Counted from the stretch's first letter, positions 1 through 10,955 are shown. The stretch is DNA of 64,000 bases from Gordius sp. MW1 (GCA_964036665.1 OZ038531.1:12524168-12588167), one strand, 5' to 3'. The notes: generated by a model not told the origin, from the sequence alone. Made by a program: numbers and translations.

Positions 1-161
1 AAAAATTTTTAACTTTAAATCACTATCGCATGAGCTTGTTTCACAAAAACTGGATACAAGCTTAAAAAGCCATATTGAAACAATCTAAACGAAACACTTA
101 AATTTTAATTTCTCTCAGTCTAAAACTTCACCCGTGCTAAAATTCTTATCGAGATTCTAAC
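1..161 (+). repeat. Partial satellite monomer at left edge
   Basis: This is the 3' part of a monomer, starting in the AAAAATTTTTAACTTTAAAT segment and ending at GAGATTCTAAC just before the first full anchor. It carries the GGATACAAGC variant and the CTCTCAGTC...CACCCGTGCTAAAA tail of the common T5/T6 class. The array therefore continues to the left of the window. Confidence 0.95.
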
Positions 162-884
162 AAGGACATAATGCTAAGAATATTTACTAACTTTCAAAGA
201 TTTTTTCAGCACCCTTTTGAATGAATATGAAAAAAAATATTTTTTTCGACCTCAAAATTTTTTCAATTTTTTTGTTCAACCATAAACCCCTCATGAAGGT
301 TTTCGATATCAGAGGTGAATTTCGAAAAAAAATTTTTTGATCAGTCATCAAAAATTTTTAACTTTAAATCACTATCGCATGAGCTTGTTTCACAAAAACT
401 GGATACACGCTTAAAAAGCCATATTGAACAATCTAAACGAAACACTTAAATTTTAATTTCTCTCAGTCTAAAACTTCACCCGTGCTAAAATTCTTATCGA
501 GATTCTAACAAGGACATAATGCTAAGAATATTTACTAACTTTCAAAGATTTTTTCAGCCCCCTTTTGAATGAATATGAAAAAAAATATTTTTTTCGACCC
601 CAAAATTTTTCAATTTTTTTGTTCAACCATAAACCCCTCATGAAAGTTTTCGATATCAGAGGTAAATTCCGAAAAAAAAATTTATTTGATCAGTCATCAG
701 AAATTTTTAACTTTAAATCACTATCGCATGAGCTTGTTTCACAAAAACTGGAGACACGCTTAAAAAGCGATATTGAAACAATTTAAACGCAACACTTAAA
801 TTTTAATTTCTCGCAATCTAAAACTTCCCCCCCGTGGAAAAATTCTTATCGAGATTCTAACAAGGACATAATGCTAAGAATATT

Positions 885-909
885 TACTAACTTTCAAAGA
901 TTTTTTCAG
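885..909 (+). other. Branch-point-like TACTAAC plus T-run CAG (representative copy)
   Basis: TACTAAC is followed by TTTCAAAGA and a T-run ending in CAG. The candidate branch A (890) lies 19 nt before the AG at 908-909, which is the geometry of a eukaryotic 3' splice site. A donor-like GAG/GTGAAT follows at 1011-1019 in the same monomer, so each unit could in principle define a 104-nt exon and an intron of about 245 nt if transcribed. The motif is among the best-conserved parts of the monomer. No gene context supports real splicing, so this is only a resemblance. Confidence 0.3.
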
Positions 910-930
910 CCCCCTTTTGAATGAATATGA

Positions 931-946
931 AAAAAAATATTTTTTT
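931..946. other. A/T palindrome in the monomer (representative copy)
   Basis: Eight A residues, TA, then seven T residues contain a perfect 16-bp self-complementary core. The element is present in most monomers with small tract-length changes. In some units it is rewritten as an uninterrupted A-run and T-run, for example near 12100, 43430 and 60510, or disrupted to AAAAAAAGAATTTT near 60170 and 63320. It is followed by further A and T tracts at roughly helical spacing, so local DNA curvature is plausible. Confidence 0.7.
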
Positions 947-1027
947 CGACCCAAAAATTTTTCAATTTTTTTGTTCAACCATAAACCCCTCATGAAAGTT
1001 TTCGATATCAGAGGTGAATTTCGAAAA

Positions 1028-1058
1028 AAAAATTTTTGATCAGTCATCAAAAATTTTT
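1028..1058. other. Inverted repeat with 13-bp arms and CAGTC loop (representative copy)
   Basis: The left arm AAAAATTTTTGAT (1028-1040) and right arm ATCAAAAATTTTT (1046-1058) are perfect reverse complements, separated by the five bases CAGTC. The element recurs in nearly every monomer. The perfect form is typical of T5 and T6. Monomers with ATCAGAAATTTTT have one mismatch in the arm, and those with ATCAAAAATTATT have one further out. It could extrude as a hairpin or cruciform or be a dimeric protein site. Its function is unknown. Confidence 0.75.
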
Positions 1059-3307
1059 AACTTTAAATCACTATCGCATGAGCTTGTTTCACAAAAACTG
1101 GATACAAGCTTAAAAAGCCATATTGAAACAATCTAAACGAAACACTTAAATTTTAATTTCTCTCAGTCTAAAACTTCACCCGTGCTAAAATTCTTATCGA
1201 GATTCTAACAAGGACATAATGCTAAGAATATTTACTAACTTTCAAATATTTTTTCAGCCCCCTTTTGAATGAATATGAAAAAAAATATTTTTTTCGACCT
1301 CAAAATTTTTTCAATTTTTTTGTTCAACCATAAACCCCTCATGAAAGTTTTCGATATCAGAGGTGAATTTCGAAAAAAAAAATTTTGATCAGTCATCAAA
1401 AATTTTTAACTTTAAATCACTATCGCATGAGCTTGTTTCACAAAAACTGGATACACGCTTAAAAAGCCATATTGAACAATCTAAACGAAACACTTTTTAA
1501 TTTCTCTCAGTCTAAAACTTCACCCGTGCTAAAATTCTTATCGAGATTCTAACAAGGACATAATGCTAAGAATATTTACTAACTTTCAAAGATTTTTTCA
1601 GCCCCCTTTTGAATGAATATGAAAAAAAATATTTTTTTCGACCCCAAAATTTTTCAATTTTTTTGTTCAACCATAAACCCCTCATGAAAGTTTTCGATAT
1701 CAGAGGTGAATTCCGAAAAAAAAATTTATATGATCAGTCATCAGAAATTTTTAACTTTAAATCACTATCGCATGAGCTTGTTTCACAAAAACTGGAGACA
1801 CGCTTAAAAAGCGATATTGAAACAATTTAAACGCAACACTTAAATTTTAATTTCTCGCAATCTAAAACTTCCCCCCCGTGGAAAAATTCTTATCGAGATT
1901 CTAACAAGGACATAATGCTAAGAATATTTACTAACTTTCAAAGATTTTTTCAGCCCCCTTTTGAATGAATATGAAAAAAAATATTTTTTTCGACTTCAAA
2001 ATTTTTTCAATTTTTTTGTTCAACCATAAACCCCTCATGAAAATTTTCAATATCAGAGGTGAATTTCGAAAAAAATTTTTTGATCAGTCATCAAAAATTA
2101 TTAACTTTAAATCACGATCGCATAGAGCTTGTTTCACAAAAACTGGATACACGCTTAAAAAGCGATATTGAAACAATCTAAACGAACCACTTAAATTTTA
2201 ATTTCTCGCTATCTAAAACTTCCCCCCCCGTGGAAAAATTCTTATCGAGATTCTAACAAGGACATAATGCTAAGAATATTTACTAACTTTCAAAGATTTT
2301 TTCAGCCCCCTTTTGAATAAATATGAAAAAAAACATTTTTTTCGACATCAAAATTTTTTCAATTTTTTTGTTCAACCATAAACCCCTCATGAAAGTTTTC
2401 GATATCAGAGGTGAATTTCGAAAAAAAAATTTTGATCAGTCATCAAAAATTATTAACTTTAAATCACGATCGCATATGGCTTGTTTCACAAAAACTGGAT
2501 ACACGCTTAAAAAGCCATATTGAAACAATCTAAACGAAACACTTAAATCTTAATTTCTCTCAATCTAAAACTTCACCCGTGCAAAAATTCTAATCGAGAT
2601 TCTAACAAGGACATAATGCTAAGAATATTTACTAACTTTCAAAGATTTTTTCAGCCCCCTTTTGAATGAAAATGAAAAAAAATATTTTTTTCGACCTCAA
2701 AATTTTTTTAATTTTTTTGTTCAACCATAAACCCCTCATGAAAGTTTTCGATATCAGAGGCGAATTTCGAAAAAAAATTTTTGATCAGTCATCAAAAATT
2801 ATTAACTTTAAATCACGATCGCATAGAGCTTGTTTCACAAAAACTGGATACACGCTTAAAAAGCGATATTGAAACAATCTAAACGAACCACTTAAATTTT
2901 AATTTCTCGCAATCTAAAACTTCCCCCCCCGTGGAAAAATTCTTATCGAGATTCTAACAAGGACATAATGCTAAGAATATTTACTAACTTTCAAAGATTT
3001 TTTCAGCCCCCTTTTGAATGAATATGAAAAAATATATTTTTTTCGACCTCAAAATTTTTTCAATTTTTTTGTTCAACCATAAACCCCTCATGAAAGTTTT
3101 CAATATCAGAGGTGAATTTCGAAAAAAAATTTTTGATCAGTCATCAAAAATTATTAACTTTAAATCACGATCGCATATGGCTTGTTTCACAAAAACTGGA
3201 TACACGCTTAAAAAGCCATATTGAAACAATCTAAACGAAACACTTAAATTTTAATTTCTCTCAATCTAAAACTTCACCCGTGCAAAAATTCTAATCGAGA
3301 TTCTAAC

Positions 3308-3638
3308 AAGGACATAATGCTAAGAATATTTACTAACTTTCAAAGATTTTTTCAGCCCCCTTTTGAATGAAAATGAAAAAAAATATTTTTTTCGACATCA
3401 AAATTTTTTAATTTTTTTGTTTAACCATAAACCCCTCATGAAAGTTTTCGATATCAGAGGTGAATTTCGAAAAAAAAATTTTTGATCAGGCATCAAAAAT
3501 TTTTAACTTTAAATCACTATCGCATGAGCTTGTTTCACAAAAAAAGCGATATTGAAACAATCTAAACGAAACACTTAAATTTTAATTTCTCTCAGTCTAA
3601 AACTTCACCCGTGCTAAAATTCTTATCGAGATTCTAAC
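3308..3638 (+). repeat. 331-bp deletion-class monomer
   Basis: The segment ACTGGATACACGCTTAA is missing, so CACAAAAA runs straight into AAGCGATATTG, a loss of 17 bp bounded by A-runs. The same deletion occurs in monomers at 12029-12359, 12709-13039, 14439-14769, 15119-15449 and 29082-29412. Its recurrence in blocks recognised as duplicates shows that it arose before those duplications. Confidence 0.88.
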
Positions 3639-3987
3639 AAGGACATAATGCTAAGAATATTTACTAACTTTCAAAGATTTTTTCAGCCCCCTTTCAAAAG
3701 AATATGAAAAAAAATATTTTTTTCGACCTCAAAATTTTTTCAATTTTTTTGTTCAACCATAAACCCCTCATGAAAGTTTTCGATATCAGAGGTGAATTTC
3801 GAAAAAAAAATTTTTGATCAGTCATCAAAAATTTTTAACTTTAAATCACTATCGCATGAGCTTGTTTCACAAAAACTGGATACACGCTTAAAAAGCCATA
3901 TTGAAACAATCTAAACGAAACACTTGAATTTTAATTTCTCTCAGTCTAAAACTTCACCCGTGCTAAAATTCTTATCGAGATTCTAAC
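3639..3987 (+). repeat. Recombinant T6/T5 monomer (site of one-monomer deletion)
   Basis: The head has the T6 mark CTTTCAAAAG, and the tail has the rare CACTTGAATTTT variant at about 3923. In the related block the T6 head lies in monomer 29413-29761, while CACTTGAATTTT lies in the next monomer, 29762-30110. The single unit here therefore equals the front of one monomer joined to the back of the next, as expected from unequal exchange that removed one repeat. Confidence 0.8.
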
Positions 3988-5730
3988 AAGGACATAATGC
4001 TAAGAATATTTACTAACTTTCAAAGATTTTTTCAGCCCCCTTTTGAATGAATAGGAAAAAAAATATTTTTTTCGACCCCAAAATTTTTCAATTTTTTTGT
4101 TCAACCATAAACCCCTCATGAAAGTTTTCGATATCAGAGGTGAATTCCGAAAAAAAAATTTATTTGATCAGTCATCAGAAATTTTTAACTTTAAATCACT
4201 ATCGCATGAGCTTGTTTCACAAAAACTGGAGACACGCTTAAAAAGCGATATTGAAACAATTTAAACGCAACACTTAAATTTTAATTTCTCGCAATCTAAA
4301 ACTTCCCCCCCGTCGAAAAATTCTTATCGAGATTCTAACAAGGACATAATGCTAAGAATATTTACTAACTTTCAAAGATTTTTTCAGCCCCCTTTTGAAT
4401 GAATATGAAAAAAAATATTTTTTTCGACTTCAAAATTTTTTCAATTTTTTTGTTCAACCATAAACCCCTCATGAAAATTTTCAATATCAGAGGTGAATTT
4501 CAAAAATTTGATCAGTCATCAAAAATTATTAACTTTAAATCACGATCGCATAGAGCTTGTTTCACAAAAACTGGATACACGCTTAAAAAGCGATATTGAA
4601 ACAATCTAAACGAAACACTTAAATTTTAATTTCTCTCAATCTAAAACTTCACCCGTGCAAAAATTCTAATCGAGATTCTAACAAGGACATAATGCTGAGA
4701 ATATTTACTAACTTTCAAAGATTTATTCAGCCCCCTTTTGAATGAATATGAAAAAAAATATTTTTTTCGACCTCAAAATTTTTTCAATTTTTTTGTTCAA
4801 CCATAAACCCCTCATGAAAGTTTTCGATATAAGAGGTGAATTTCGAAAAAAAAATTTTTGATCAGTCATCAAAAATTTTTAACTTTAAATCACTATCGCA
4901 TGAGCTTGTTTCACAAAAACTGGATACACGCTTAAAAAGCGATATTGAAACAATCTAAATGAAACACTTAAATTTTAATTTCTCTCAGTCTAAAACTTCA
5001 CCCGTGCTAAAATTCTTATCGAGATTCTAACAAGGACATAATGCTAAGACTATTTACTAACTTTCAAAGATTTTTCAGCCCCCTTTTGAATGATTCTGAA
5101 AAAAAATATTTTTTTCGACCTCAAAATTTTTTCAATTTTTTTGTTCAACCATAAACCCCTCATGAAAGTTTTCGATATCAGAGGTGAATTCCGAAAAAAA
5201 AAATTTTTGATCAGTCATCAGAAATTTTTAACTTTAAATCACTATCGCATGAGCTTGTTTCACAAAAACTGGAGACACGCTTAAAAGCGATATTGAAACA
5301 ATCTAAACGAAAAACTTAAATTTTAATTTCTCTCAGTCTAAAACTTCTCTCGTGCAAAAATTCTTATCGAGATTCTAACAAGGACATAATGCTAAGAATA
5401 TTTACTAACTTTCAAAGATTTTTTCAGCCCCCTTTTGAATGAATATGAAAAAAAATATTTTTTCGACCTCAAAATTTTTTCAATTATTTTGTTCAACCAT
5501 AAACCCCTCATGAAAGTTTTTGATATCAGAGGTGAATTCCGTAAAAAAAAAATTTTTTGATCAGTCATCAGAAATTTTTAACTTTAAATCACGATCGCAT
5601 GAGCTTGTTTCACAAAAACTGGAGACACGCTTAAAAAGCGATATTGAAACAATCTAAACGCAACACTTAAATTTTTATTTTTCGCAATCTAAAACTTCCC
5701 CCCTGCAAAAATTCTTATCGAGATTCTAAC

Positions 5731-8700
5731 AAGGACATAATGCTAAGAATATTTACTCACTTTCAAAGATTTTTTCAGCCCCCTTTTGAATGAATATGAA
5801 AAAAAATATTTTTTTCGACCTCAAAATTTTTTCAATTTTTTTGTTCAACCATAAACCCCTCATGAAAGTTTTCGATATCAGAGGTGAATTTCGAAAAAAA
5901 AAAATTTTTTGATCAGTCATCAAAAATTATTAACTTTAAATCACGATCGCATGAGCTTGTTTCACAAAACTGGAGACACGCTTAAAAAGCGATATTGAAA
6001 CAATCTAAACGCAACAGGTAAATTTTAATTTCTCTCAATCTAAAACTACCCCCCGTGCAAAAATTCTTATCGAGATTCTAACAAGGACACAAGGCTAAGA
6101 CTATTTACTAACTTTCAAAGATTTTTCAGCCCCCTTTTGAATGATTCTGAAAAAAAATATTTTTTTCGACCTCAAAATTTTTTCAATTTTTTTGTTCAAC
6201 CATAAACCCCTCATGAAAGTTTTCGGTATCAGAGGTGAATTCCGAAAAAAAAAATTTTTGATCAGTCATCAGAAATTTTTAACTTTAAATCACTATCGCA
6301 TGAGCTTGTTTCACAAAAACTGGAGACACGCTTAAAAGCGATATTGAAACAACCTAAACGAAAAACTTAAATTTTAATTTCTCTCAGTCTAAAACTTCAC
6401 TCGTATAAAAATTCTTATCGAGATTCTAACAAGGACATAATGCTAAGAATATTTACTAACTTTCAAAGATTTTTTCAGCCCCCTTTTGAATGAATATGAA
6501 AAAAAATATTTTTTCGACCTCAAAATTTTTTCAATTATTTTGTTCAACCATAAACCCCTCATGAAAGTTTTTGATATCAGAGGTGAATTCCGCAAAAAAA
6601 AATTTTTTTGATCAGTCATCAGAAATTTTTAACTTTAAATCACAATCGCATGAGCTTGTTTCACAAAAACTGGATACACGCTTAAAAAGCCATATTGAAC
6701 AATCTAAACGATACACTTAAATTTTAATTTCTCTCAGTCTAAAACTTCACCCGTGCTAAAATTCTTATCGAGATTCTAACAAGGACATAATGCTAAGAAT
6801 ATTTACTAACTTTCAAAGATTTTTTCAGCCCCCTTTTGAATGAATATGAAAAAAAATATTTTTTTCGACCCCAAAATTTTTCAATTTTTTTGTTCAACCA
6901 TAAACCCCTCATGAAAGTTTTCGATATCAGAGGTGAATTCCGAAAAAAAAATTTATTTGATCAGTCATCAGAAATTTTTAACTTTAAATCACTATCGCAT
7001 GAGCTTGTTTCACAAAAACTGGAGACACGCTTAAAAAGCGATATTGAAACAATTTAACGCAACACTTAAATTTTAATTTCTCGCAATCTAAAACTTCCCC
7101 CCCGTGGAAAAATTCTTATCGAGATTCTAACAAGGACATAATGCTAAGAATATTTACTAACTTTCAAAGATTTTTTCAGCCCCCTTTTGAATGAATATGA
7201 AAAAAAATATTTTTTTCGACTTCAAAATTTTTTCAATTTTTTTGTTCAACCATAAACCCCTCATGAAAATTTTCAATATCAGAGGTGAATTTCGAAAAAA
7301 AATTTTTGATCAGTCATCAAAAATTATTAACTTTAAATCACGATCGCATAGAGCTTGTTTCACAAAAACTGGATACACGCTTAAAAAGCGATATTGAAAC
7401 AATCTAAACGAACCACTTAAATTTTAATTTCTCGCAATCTAAAACTTCCCCCCCCGTGGAAAAATTCTTATCGAGATTCTAACAAGGACATAATGCTAAG
7501 AATATTTACTAACTTTCAAAGATTTTTTCAGCCCCCGTTTGAATGAATATGAAAAAAAATATTTTTTTCGACCTCAAAATTTTTTCAATTTTTTTGTTCA
7601 ACCATAAACCCCTCATGAAAGTTTTCGATATCAGAGGTGAATTTCGAAAAAAATTTTTTGATCAGTCATCAAAAATTATTAACTTTAAATCACGATCGCA
7701 TATGGCTTGTTTCACAAAAACTGGATACACGCTTAAAAAGCCATATTGAAACAATCTAAACGAAACACTTAAATTTTAATTTCTCTCAATCTAAAACTTC
7801 ACCCGTGCAAAAATTCTAATCGAGATTCTAACAAGGACATAATGCTAAGAATATTTACTAACTTTCAAAGATTTTTTCAGCCCCCTTTTGAATGAATATG
7901 AAAAAAATTATTTTTTCGACCTCAAAATTTTTTCAATTTTTTTGTTCAACCATAAACCCCTCATGAAAGTTTTCGATATCAGAGGTGAATTTCGAAAAAA
8001 AAAAATTTTTTGATCAGTCATCAAAAATTATTAACTTTAAATCACGATCGCATGAGCTTGTTTCACAAAACTGGAGACACGCTTAAAAAGCGATATTACA
8101 ACAATCTAAACGCAACAGGTAAATTTTAATTTCTCTCAATCTAAAACTACCCCCCGTGCAAAAATTCTTATCGAGATTCTAACAAGGACACAAGGCTAAG
8201 ACTATTTACTAACTTTCAAAGATTTTTCAGCCCCCTTTTGAATGATTCTGAAAAAAAATATTTTTTTCGACCTCAAAATTTTTTCAATTTTTTTGTTCAA
8301 CCATAAACCCCTCATGAAAGTTTTCGATATCAGAGGTGAATTCCGAAAAAAAAATTTTTTGATCAGTCATCAGAAATTTTTAACTTTAAATCACTATCGC
8401 ATGAGCTTGTTTCACAAAAACTGGAGACACGCTTAAAAGCGATATTGAAACAATCTAAACGAAAAACTTAAATTTTAATTTCTCTCAGTCTAAAACTTCA
8501 CTCGTATAAAAATTCTTATCGAGATTCTAACAAGGACATAATGCTAAGAATATTTACTAACTTTCAAAGATTTTTTCAGCCCCCTTTTGAATGAATATGG
8601 AAAAAAATATTTTTTCGACCTCAAAATTTTTTCAATTATTTTGTTCAACCATAAACCCCTCATGAAAGTTTTTGATATCAGAGGTGAATTCCGCAAAAAA

Positions 8701-9365
8701 AAAATTTTTTGATCAGTCATCAGAAATTTTTAACTTTAAATCACTATCGCATGAGCTTGTTTCACAAAAACTGGATACACGCTTAAAAAGCCATATTGAA
8801 CAATCTAAACGAAACACTTAAATTTTAATTTCTCTCAGTCTAAAACTTCACCCGTGCTAAAATTCTTATCGAGATTCTAACAAGGACATAATGCTAAGAA
8901 TATTTACTAACTTTCAAAGATTTTTTCAGCCCCCTTTTGAATGAATATTAAAAAAAATATTTTTTTCGACCCCAAAATTTTTCAATTTTTTTGTTCAACC
9001 ATAAACCCCTCATGAAAGTTTTCGATATCAGAGGTGAATTCCGAAAAAAAAATTTATTTGATCAGTCATCAGAAATTTTTAACTTTAAATCACTATCGCA
9101 TGAGCTTGTTTCACAAAAACTGGAGACACGCTTAAAAAGCGATATTGAAACAATTTAACGCAACACTTAAATTTTAATTTCTCGCAATCTAAAACTTCCC
9201 CCCCGCGGAAAAATTCTTATCGAGATTCTAACAAGGACATAATGCTAAGAATATTTACTAACTTTCAAAGATTTTTTCAGCCCCCTTTTGAATGAATATG
9301 AAAAAAAATATTTTTTTCGACTTCAAAATTTTTTCAATTTTTTTGTTCAACCATAAACCCCTCAT
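5731..9365 (+). repeat. Tandem six-monomer higher-order repeat (~2.1 kb, ~1.7 copies)
   Basis: Copy 1 spans 5731-7832 and copy 2 runs from 7833 to about 9365. The order in each is a monomer with CACAAAACTGGAG and CGCAACAGG, then T7 with ACACAAGGCTAAGACTA, T8 with CCGCAAAAA, T1, T2 and, in copy 1, T3. Corresponding marks lie 2101-2104 bp apart (for example GAATGATTCTG at 6131 and 8232). Copy 2 ends in a chimeric monomer. Related orders appear around 23200-25300, 33300-35300 and 37860-38300. Confidence 0.83.
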
Positions 9366-9581
9366 GAAAGTTTTCGATATCAGAGGTGAATTTCGAAAAA
9401 AAATTTTTGATCAGTCATCAAAAATTATTAACTTTAAATCACGATCGCATATGGCTTGTTTCACAAAAACTGGATACACGCTTAAAAAGCCATATTGAAA
9501 CAATCTAAACGAAACACTTAAATTTTAATTTCTCTCAATCTAAAACTTCACCCGTGCAAAAATTCTAATCGAGATTCTAAC
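9233..9581 (+). repeat. Chimeric T2/T3 monomer
   Basis: The head is T2, with CGACTTC and its upstream T1 neighbour. Before the centre it switches to T3, with AAGTTTTCGATATC in place of AAATTTTCAATATC, and then carries CATATGGC and the CTCTCAATC tail. The switch lies between about 9325 and 9368. It skips one monomer relative to the preceding six-monomer unit. Confidence 0.78.
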
Positions 9582-10955
9582 AAGGACATAATGCTAAGAA
9601 TATTTACTAACTTTCAAAGATTTTTTCAGCCCCCTTTTGAATGAAAATGAAAAAAAATATTTTTTTCGACCTCAAAATTTTTTTAATTTTTTTGTTCAAC
9701 CATAAACCCCTCATGAAAGTTTTCGATATCAGAGGTGAATTTCGAAAAAAAAATTTTTGATCAGTCATCAAAAATTTTTAACTTTAAATCACTATCGCAT
9801 GAGCTTGTTTCACAAAAACTGGATACACGCTTAAAAAGCGATATTGAAACAATCTAAACGAAACACTTAAATTTTAATTTCTCTCAGTCTAAAACTTCAC
9901 CCGTGCTAAAATTCTTATCGAGATTCTAACAAGGACATAATGCTAAGACTATTTACTAACTTTCAAAGATTTTTCAGCCCCCTTTTGAATGATTCTGAAA
10001 AAAAATATTTTTTTCGACCTCAAAATTTTTTCAATTTTTTTGTTCAACCATAAACCCCTCATGAAAGTTTTCGATATCAGAGGTGAATTCCGAAAAAAAA
10101 AAATTTTGATCAGTCATCAGAAATTTTTAACTTTAAATCACTATCGCATGAGCTTGTTTCACAAAAACTGGAGACACGCTTAAAAGCGATATTGAAACAA
10201 TCTAAACGAAAAACTTAAATTTTAATTTCTCTCGGTCTAAAACTTCTCTCGTGCAAAAATTCTTATCGAGATTCTAACAAGGACATAATGCTAAGAATAT
10301 TTACTAACTTTCAAAGATTTTTTCAGCCCCCTTTTGAATGAATATGAAAAAAAATATTTTTTTCGACCTCAAAATTTTTTCAATTTTTTTGTTCAACCAT
10401 AAACCCCTCATGAAAGTTTTCGATATCAGAGGTGAATTTCGAAAAAAAAATTTTTGATCAGTCATCAAAAATTTTTAACTTTAAATCACTATCGCATGAG
10501 CTTGTTTCACAAAAACTGGATACACGCTTAAAAAGCCATATTGAACAATCTAAACGAAACACTTAAATTTTAATTTCTCTCAGTCTAAAACTTCACCCGT
10601 GCTAAAATTCTTATCGAGATTCTAACAAGGACATAATGCTAAGAATATTTACTAACTTTCAAAGATTTTTTCAGCCCCCTTTTGAATGAATATGAAAAAA
10701 AATATTTTTTTCGACCCCAAAATTTTTCAATTTTTTTGTTCAACCATAAACCCCTCATGAAAGTTTTCGATATCAGAGGTGAATTCCGAAAAAAAAATTT
10801 ATTTGATCAGTCATCAGAAATTTTTAACTTTAAATCACTATCGCATGAGCTTGTTTCACAAAAACTGGAGACACGCTTAAAAAGCGATATTGAAACAATT
10901 TAAACGCAACACTTAAATTTTAATTTCTCGCAATCTAAAACTTCCCCCCCGTGGA
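9582..10955 (+). repeat. Transitional monomers T4, T7, T5, T1
   Basis: Four units lie between the 2.1 kb and 2410 bp tandem blocks: T4 (GAATGAAAATG, about 9640), T7 (GAATGATTCTG, about 9980), T5 (about 10340) and T1 (about 10690). The T3-T4-T7 order matches 20404-21300 and 34722-35612, so this stretch shares ancestry with those blocks. There is no non-satellite sequence. Confidence 0.8.

Larger units (their letters stand above)
162..1209 (+). repeat. Three mixed-class monomers before the first duplicated block
   Basis: Units start at 162, 510 and 862 with lengths 348, 352 and 348 bp. The first is a T5 common-class monomer. The second is a T1 monomer with CGACCCC, a CTCGCAATC tail and CCCCCCCGTGG. 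The third has a T1-like CGACCCA head and a T5 body and tail, so it is itself a mosaic. Nothing other than satellite is present. Confidence 0.9.
862..1209 (+). repeat. Reference monomer used to map internal landmarks (348 bp)
   Basis: Landmarks in this unit stand for the whole array. TACTAAC is at 885-891. A T-run ending CAG is at 901-909, followed by a C5 run at 910-914. A 16-bp perfect A/T palindrome is at 931-946. The conserved GTTCAACCATAAACCCCTC begins near 973. GATATC (EcoRV) is at 1004-1009 and GAGGTGAAT at 1011-1019. TGATCA (BclI) is at 1037-1042 inside a dyad at 1028-1058. The AT-rich middle holds phased A and T tracts. The tail CACCCGTGCTAAAA is class-specific, while GAGATTCTAAC at the end is nearly invariant. 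The choice of start is arbitrary, because the true unit boundary of a tandem satellite cannot be defined from sequence alone. Confidence 0.92.
1210..5800 (+). repeat. Multi-monomer block A (copy of 26984-31930)
   Basis: The class order is T5 with a 4-bp deletion (CACTTTTTAAT near 1491), T1, T2, a T3 with GAATAAATATG and CGACATC, T4, T3, a 331-bp deletion monomer, T6, a T1 with GAATAGGAAAA, T2, T5, T7 and T8. The same order with the same private marks recurs at 26984-31930. The offset is 25774 up to the T6 monomer and about 26125 after it, so copy B holds one additional monomer. Similarity ends soon after the shared TTTACTCACTTTC variant at about 5755 (31880 in copy B). Confidence 0.88.

Noticed and set aside
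862-1209. CENP-B box
   Set aside because: I looked for TTCGNNNNANNCGGG on both strands. TTCG and CCCG occur in each monomer, but never with the required spacing and the remaining fixed bases.
862-1209. Monomer built from two related ~174-bp halves
   Set aside because: TAACTTTCAAAG and TAACTTTAAAT lie about 172 bp apart, near half the unit, but the similarity does not extend beyond about ten bases in AT-rich sequence. A proper half-against-half alignment would be needed.
2300-2330. AATAAA polyadenylation signal in GAATAAATATG units
   Set aside because: It is present only in the few units with GAATAAATATG (about 2318, 17258 and 28091) and created by a single change of GAATGAATATG. No associated gene or termination context.
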